Shown here one piece after another: positions 60,339 to 64,000 of a stretch of DNA of 64,000 nt; position 1 is the stretch's first letter, and the number at the start of each line of letters is the position of its first letter. The DNA lies in NCBI RefSeq assembly GCF_002287065.1, contig NZ_NSJZ01000010.1, positions 1 through 64,000 of the forward strand, given 5' to 3'. A model generated the notes under the pieces. That model was not told the origin of the DNA. It saw nothing but the letters and a program-made list of their open reading frames with translations, and ran no database searches. Source of the DNA: Paracoccus salipaludis (GTDB lineage: Bacteria; Pseudomonadota; Alphaproteobacteria; Rhodobacterales; Rhodobacteraceae). A program made the translations under genes and the position numbers.

Positions 60339-60821
60339 ATGCGAAAGGGGCTGATCGCGCTGGCGCTGTTCGGAGCGCTGTTCGTGGCCCTGATGTTTCT
60401 TGCGCCCCGCCCGCGCGGCGGGGATGATCCGCCGGCTTGGACCCGGGTGCTGGGCCGGGTTCTCGGGGGCTGGGCACCGCGGGTCCGCGACCTCGGCGGC
60501 GAGACCGCCTTCGCCCAGGCTGCGGGCGAGGCGCGCGAGGCCGAGATCCCCCCTGCCCCCGGCCAGGACCTGCGCCTGCTCACGCTGCGCCATCAGGACG
60601 GCGGCGCCGCGCTTGTGACATTCGTCTGTCGCCCCACGCCGGCCCGGCAGTGCGATCCGCCCGAGGCGGTGGCCTGCCTCGGGCTGCCGCTGCACCCCGC
60701 CTGCGAGCCGCAGATCGAGAAAGGGGATCAGGGCGACGAAATCTCCTTCACCGTCGGACCGGGCGGCGGCCATCTGACGATCGAGGCGCAGACGGCACTG
60801 CGCTTCCAGGTGGTGCAGTGA
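60339..60821 (+). CDS. Small membrane-anchored hypothetical protein
   Basis: A 160-residue protein with an N-terminal anchor or signal (MRKGLIALALFGALFVALMFL) and a beta-rich periplasmic part containing four Cys (VCRPTPARQC, VACLG, PACEPQ), possibly forming disulfides. ATG 60339 is chosen because it begins directly at the hydrophobic segment; the upstream frame is not signal-like. It is the last gene of the injection cluster, 40 bases after the PASTA-like gene, and converges on the sugar transporter genes. I do not recognise a family. Confidence 0.65.
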   Translation: MRKGLIALALFGALFVALMFLAPRPRGGDDPPAWTRVLGRVLGGWAPRVRDLGGETAFAQAAGEAREAEIPPAPGQDLRLLTLRHQDGGAALVTFVCRPTPARQCDPPEAVACLGLPLHPACEPQIEKGDQGDEISFTVGPGGGHLTIEAQTALRFQVVQ

Positions 60822-60896
60822 CCCGGCGGCCCGGTCCGCAGGCGACGCGCCTTTCCGGTCGCAGGCCGGGGGCGTCGTAGGTCGGGCGCTGGGTAG

Positions 60897-61907
60897 TCAG
60901 GCCGCCGCACGCCCCTGCGCGGACTGTCGACGGGCGCGGCGCCTGCCCCCGCCTTTTCTGGATCGCAGTTGCACCAGCCCCTTCTGCAGGGCGACGAAAC
61001 CGAACAACAGCATGCCGATCACGATCTTGGTCCACCAGCTGGACAGCGTGCCGTCGAAGACGATGTAGGTCTGGATCAGCCCCATGATCAGCACGCCGAC
61101 CAGCGTTCCCGGCACGAAGCCGCTGCCGCCGGTCAGCAGCGTGCCGCCGATCACGACGGCGGCGATGGCGTCCAGCTCGGTGCCGACCGTCGCCAGCGAA
61201 TAGCCGGCCGAGGTGTAGACGGCGAAGACCACCCCGGCCAGCCCTGCGCAGAAGCCCGACAGGCCGTAAACCGCCACCGTCGTGCGGCCGACATCGACGC
61301 CCAGCAGGCGCGCCGTGCGGGCGTCCCCGCCGACCGCCATCACGCGGGTGCCGAAGGGGCTGCGGTGGATCAGCAGCGTGACTGCCGCCACCGTCAGCAG
61401 CATCAGCCCCGCGATCAGCGTCAGCCGGCCCTTGCCCGGCATCAGCCAGTAGGCGGACTGGATCGCCTCGATCGCCGGGTGGCGGATGGGGATCGAGTCG
61501 ATCGACAGCACATAGGCCGCGCCGCGCGCCATGAACATGCCGGCAAGCGTGACGATGAAGGGTGGCATCTCCAGCAGGTGGATGACCGCACCCATCGCCA
61601 GGCCGAAAAGCGTGGTGATCAGCAGCAGCAGGACGAACACGGCATAGGGATGCAGGCCCGTGTCGCGCAGCATCACGCCGATGAACACGCCCGAGAAGGC
61701 GATCACCGCGCCGACCGACAGGTCGATCCCGCCCGACAGGATCACGACCGTCATGCCCACCGCGACGATGCCCAGATAGGCGTTGTCGGTCAGAAGGTTG
61801 CCGATCACGCGCGTGGACAGGATGGCCGGGAACTGCAGCCAGGCCAGGCCATAGGCCAGAACGAAGATCCCGCAGGTGACGACAAAGGGCAGAAGCCGCG
61901 CGTTCAT
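60897..61907 (-). CDS. yjfF: Sugar ABC transporter permease YjfF-like
   Basis: 336 residues, about nine hydrophobic segments. It closely follows E. coli YjfF (galactofuranose transporter) as I remember it: TRVIGNLLTDNAYLGIVAVGMTVVILSGGIDLSVGAVIAF, PIRHPAIEAIQSAYWLMPGKGRLTLI and FDGTLSSWWTKIVIGMLLFGFVALQKGL. The C-terminus is a basic Arg/Gly-rich tail. Its start overlaps the previous permease stop (ATGA). Confidence 0.93.
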   Translation of the reverse strand: MNARLLPFVVTCGIFVLAYGLAWLQFPAILSTRVIGNLLTDNAYLGIVAVGMTVVILSGGIDLSVGAVIAFSGVFIGVMLRDTGLHPYAVFVLLLLITTLFGLAMGAVIHLLEMPPFIVTLAGMFMARGAAYVLSIDSIPIRHPAIEAIQSAYWLMPGKGRLTLIAGLMLLTVAAVTLLIHRSPFGTRVMAVGGDARTARLLGVDVGRTTVAVYGLSGFCAGLAGVVFAVYTSAGYSLATVGTELDAIAAVVIGGTLLTGGSGFVPGTLVGVLIMGLIQTYIVFDGTLSSWWTKIVIGMLLFGFVALQKGLVQLRSRKGGGRRRARRQSAQGRAAA

Positions 61908-62905
61908 GTCGGTGTTCCCCGCCGCATGGCCCTGCGGCGTGCCAGCAGGGGCCGCAGCCGCGGCGATTGCACCACCAGGATCACCAGCACGATCCATGCC
62001 TTGATCAGCAGGTTGTACTCGGGTGGGAAACCCGCCAGCAGGATGCCGGTGTTGACGGTCTGGGTGATCATGGCCCCGATCAGCGAGGCGACGACCGAAA
62101 ACCGCCCCCCCAGAAGCGAGTTGCCGCCGATCACCACCGCAAGGATCGCGTCGAGCTCAAGCCACAGCCCCGCGTTGTTGGCGTCGGCACCGCGGATATC
62201 CGCCGTCACCACCAGCCCGGCCAGCGCCGCGCAGAGGCCCGAGACGACATAAACCGCGATGATCGTGACGCGGGTGTTCACCCCGGCGCGATAGGCGGCG
62301 CGGGCGTTCACGCCCACCGCCTCGATCAGGAAGCCCAGTGCGGTGCGGCGCAGGACAAGGATCGTGCCCACGGCGGCGGCGGTCCACAGCAGGACGGGAA
62401 ACGGCACGCCCAGGACCGCGCCCGACCCGAGAAAGGCAAGACCCGGGTCCGAGAAGGTCAGGATCGCCCCTTCGGTCACAAGCTGCGCGATGCCCCGGCC
62501 CGCCACCATCAGGATCAGCGTGGCGATGATCGGCTGGATGCGCAGCACCGACACCAGCAGCCCGTTCCACAGCCCGCAGGCCGCGCCGGTCGCCAGCGCG
62601 GCCAGCAACGTCACCGGCAGCGGATAGCCCAGCGTCACCATCTTCGCCGCCACCGCGCCGCAGATGGCCATGACCGCGCCGACCGACAGGTCGATGCCGC
62701 CCGTGGCGATCACCAGCGTCATGCCGATGGCCAGCAGCGCCACGGGCGCGCCGCGGTTCAGCACGTCGATCGGGCTGCCGTACAGACGGCCGTTCGCCAC
62801 CGAGATCTCCAGAAAGCCGGGCGAGACGACGGTGATCGCGGCGACCAGCAGCACCAAGGTCGCCAGCATCGGCAGGATCCGGGCAAGGCCGGCAGGCAGG
62901 GTCAT
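61904..62905 (-). CDS. ytfT: Sugar ABC transporter permease YtfT-like
   Basis: A 333-residue RbsC-family permease with GAPVALLAIGMTLVIATGGIDLSVGAVMAICGA, LILMVAGRGIAQLVTEGA and ADANNAGLWLELDAILAVVIGGNSLLGG. Gene order ATPase-permease-permease and both protein types match the E. coli ytfRT-yjfF operon, so galactofuranose or a related furanose is the likely substrate, not proven. It overlaps both neighbours by 4 bases. Confidence 0.92.
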   Translation of the reverse strand: MTLPAGLARILPMLATLVLLVAAITVVSPGFLEISVANGRLYGSPIDVLNRGAPVALLAIGMTLVIATGGIDLSVGAVMAICGAVAAKMVTLGYPLPVTLLAALATGAACGLWNGLLVSVLRIQPIIATLILMVAGRGIAQLVTEGAILTFSDPGLAFLGSGAVLGVPFPVLLWTAAAVGTILVLRRTALGFLIEAVGVNARAAYRAGVNTRVTIIAVYVVSGLCAALAGLVVTADIRGADANNAGLWLELDAILAVVIGGNSLLGGRFSVVASLIGAMITQTVNTGILLAGFPPEYNLLIKAWIVLVILVVQSPRLRPLLARRRAMRRGTPT

Positions 62906-64000
62906 GGCGCGGTCCTCTGCTGCGGAGCGGCGGCGATGGCCGCGACGATGGCCCCGGTGCTGACGGCGGCGCCCGCAAGCTCGGCCACCTGGCGGCGGTC
63001 GCGCATGACGATCACCCGGTCCGAATAGGCGGCCAGTTCGTCCAGCTCGGACGAGATCACCAGCAGCGACATGCCGCGGTCGCAAAGCTCCTCGATGACG
63101 CGGATGATCTCGGCATGGGCGCCCACGTCGATGCCGCGCGTGGGCTCGTCGAGGATCAGGAATCCGGGGTTCATCAGCAGCCAGCGGGCGAGGATCACCT
63201 TCTGCTGGTTGCCCCCCGACAGCTCGCCCACCCGTTTCTCGGCATGGGGCGTGCGGATGTCGAGGCGGCGGATGTAGTCGGCGACCATCCGGTCCTGCTC
63301 GCGCCGGGCGACGGGGCGGGTCCATCCGCGACGTGCCTGCAGGGCCAGCATCATGTTCTCGCGCACGCCCAGGTCGGCCACGATGCCGTCGGTCTTGCGG
63401 TCCTCGGGGCAGAAGCCCATCCCGGCCCGGATGGCGGCGCGCGGGCTGTCCAGCCGCCGCGCCGTGCCGCCGACCTCGGCCGTGCCGCTGTCGCTGCCGT
63501 CGATGCCGAAGATCGCCTCGGCCATCTCGGTCCGGCCCGAGCCCAGCAGCCCCGCGAGGCCCACGATCTCGCCCTTGCGGATGGTCAGGTCGAATGGCTC
63601 GACGCGCCCGCTGCGGCCGAAGTCGCGGAACTGGGCGGCCGGGGGGCCGTCGTCCGGCGCGCGGGCGCGGTGCCCGGTTTCGGCCTGCGCGAGGTCGTGG
63701 CCCAGCATCATGTTCACCAGCGCCAGCCGGTCCACCCCGGCCGCGGGACCGCCGCCGACGTTGCGGCCGTTGCGCAGCACGGTCAGGCGGTCGGCGATGG
63801 CATAAACCTGATCAAGGAAATGCGAGATGAAGACGATCGCCAGGCCCCGGCCGCGCAAGCGGCGCAGGATGCCGAACAGCCGCTCGACCTCGGCCGCGTC
63901 CAGGCTGGCGGTCGGCTCGTCCAGGATCAGCACCTTGTCGGACAGCGACACCGCGCGGGCGATGGCGACGATCTGCTGGACCGCGACCGAATAGGCGTCC
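62902..64000 (-). CDS. ytfR: Sugar ABC transporter ATPase YtfR-like (5' end outside window)
   Basis: C-terminal 366 or so residues of a duplicated ATPase of the RbsA/YtfR type. Visible in the first half are QQIVAIARA, Walker B VLILDEPTASLD and the switch region FISHFLDQVY. The second half has GEIVGLAGLLGSGRTEMAEAIFGID, CPEDRKTDGIV, LSGGNQQKVILARWL and LDEPTRGIDVGAHAEI. The reading frame is open to the right edge, so the first Walker A lies outside. The matching periplasmic protein (YtfQ-like) is expected upstream, beyond the window. Confidence 0.93.
   Translation of the reverse strand, partial: DAYSVAVQQIVAIARAVSLSDKVLILDEPTASLDAAEVERLFGILRRLRGRGLAIVFISHFLDQVYAIADRLTVLRNGRNVGGGPAAGVDRLALVNMMLGHDLAQAETGHRARAPDDGPPAAQFRDFGRSGRVEPFDLTIRKGEIVGLAGLLGSGRTEMAEAIFGIDGSDSGTAEVGGTARRLDSPRAAIRAGMGFCPEDRKTDGIVADLGVRENMMLALQARRGWTRPVARREQDRMVADYIRRLDIRTPHAEKRVGELSGGNQQKVILARWLLMNPGFLILDEPTRGIDVGAHAEIIRVIEELCDRGMSLLVISSELDELAAYSDRVIVMRDRRQVAELAGAAVSTGAIVAAIAAAPQQRTAP

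Noticed and set aside
49931..60821. Interpretation as a Myoviridae prophage
   Set aside because: No capsid, portal, terminase, head-tail connector, integrase, lysis or repressor gene, and no attachment-site repeats were seen at the borders.

Overview
The window reads as a chromosome segment of a high-GC alphaproteobacterium, most likely Paracoccus or a close relative (Rhodobacteraceae/Paracoccaceae). The evidence is the roughly two-thirds G+C composition, the gene neighbourhoods (lpxD with a dedicated ACP/KAS pair; DUF3572 next to a PleD-like cyclase; cysS-cimA-phytoene synthase-like; soxYZ with flavocytochrome c) and the protein families themselves. No rRNA or tRNA gene, CRISPR array, transposase or integrase was seen. 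This is from reading alone, with no database search.

Layout. 1-9.9 kb is mostly housekeeping and envelope: end of a membrane protein, typA, a TetR-like regulator, purU, a 2Fe-2S ferredoxin, a minus-strand lipid A-type acylation cluster (lpxD-ACP-KAS), an L,D-transpeptidase and a divergent DUF882 cell-wall protein. 10-18.4 kb holds manC, kup, an omega-amino acid aminotransferase and two c-di-GMP modules: an H-NOX-like protein with an HNOBA-GGDEF cyclase, and a PleD-like cyclase with degenerate receivers. 18.5-25.1 kb holds cysS (behind a possible 12-residue Cys-containing leader ORF), cimA, a phytoene synthase-like gene, a broken hydantoinase pseudogene and a phospholipase D family protein. 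25.2-30.2 kb, minus strand, holds an orphan TAXI binding protein, a coiled-coil secreted protein, soxZ, soxY, a damaged ORF, a SoxF/FccB flavoprotein and a c-type cytochrome: a fragmentary sulfur-oxidation locus.

30.5-40.8 kb is a catabolic/transport module. Taurine-pyruvate aminotransferase (tpa) diverges from a five-gene branched-chain-type ABC transporter, which is followed by an M20-type amidohydrolase, an M81 (MlrC-like) metallopeptidase, a GntR/FCD regulator and a small SnoaL/DUF4440 protein. The livG-like ATPase has an in-frame amber codon 26 codons before the expected end.

41.1-48.8 kb is a phosphorelay set: a single-domain response regulator, a 1764-residue cytoplasmic hybrid kinase with tandem 92-residue HAMP units, and a second hybrid kinase. 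After a small membrane protein comes a co-directional, tightly packed cluster (49.9-60.8 kb) encoding a contractile injection system: terminator-like protein, sheath, tube, Pro-rich protein, LysM-type tube/baseplate protein, spike, PAAR-like tip, gp25, a gpJ-like baseplate protein fused to a beta-propeller, a gpI-like protein, a PASTA-like membrane protein and a small membrane-anchored protein. No capsid, terminase, AAA+ ATPase, tape measure or obvious toxin is visible, so it looks like an eCIS-type machine of unusual content rather than a prophage. The window closes with the YtfR-YtfT-YjfF sugar ABC transporter genes on the minus strand, the first running off the right edge.
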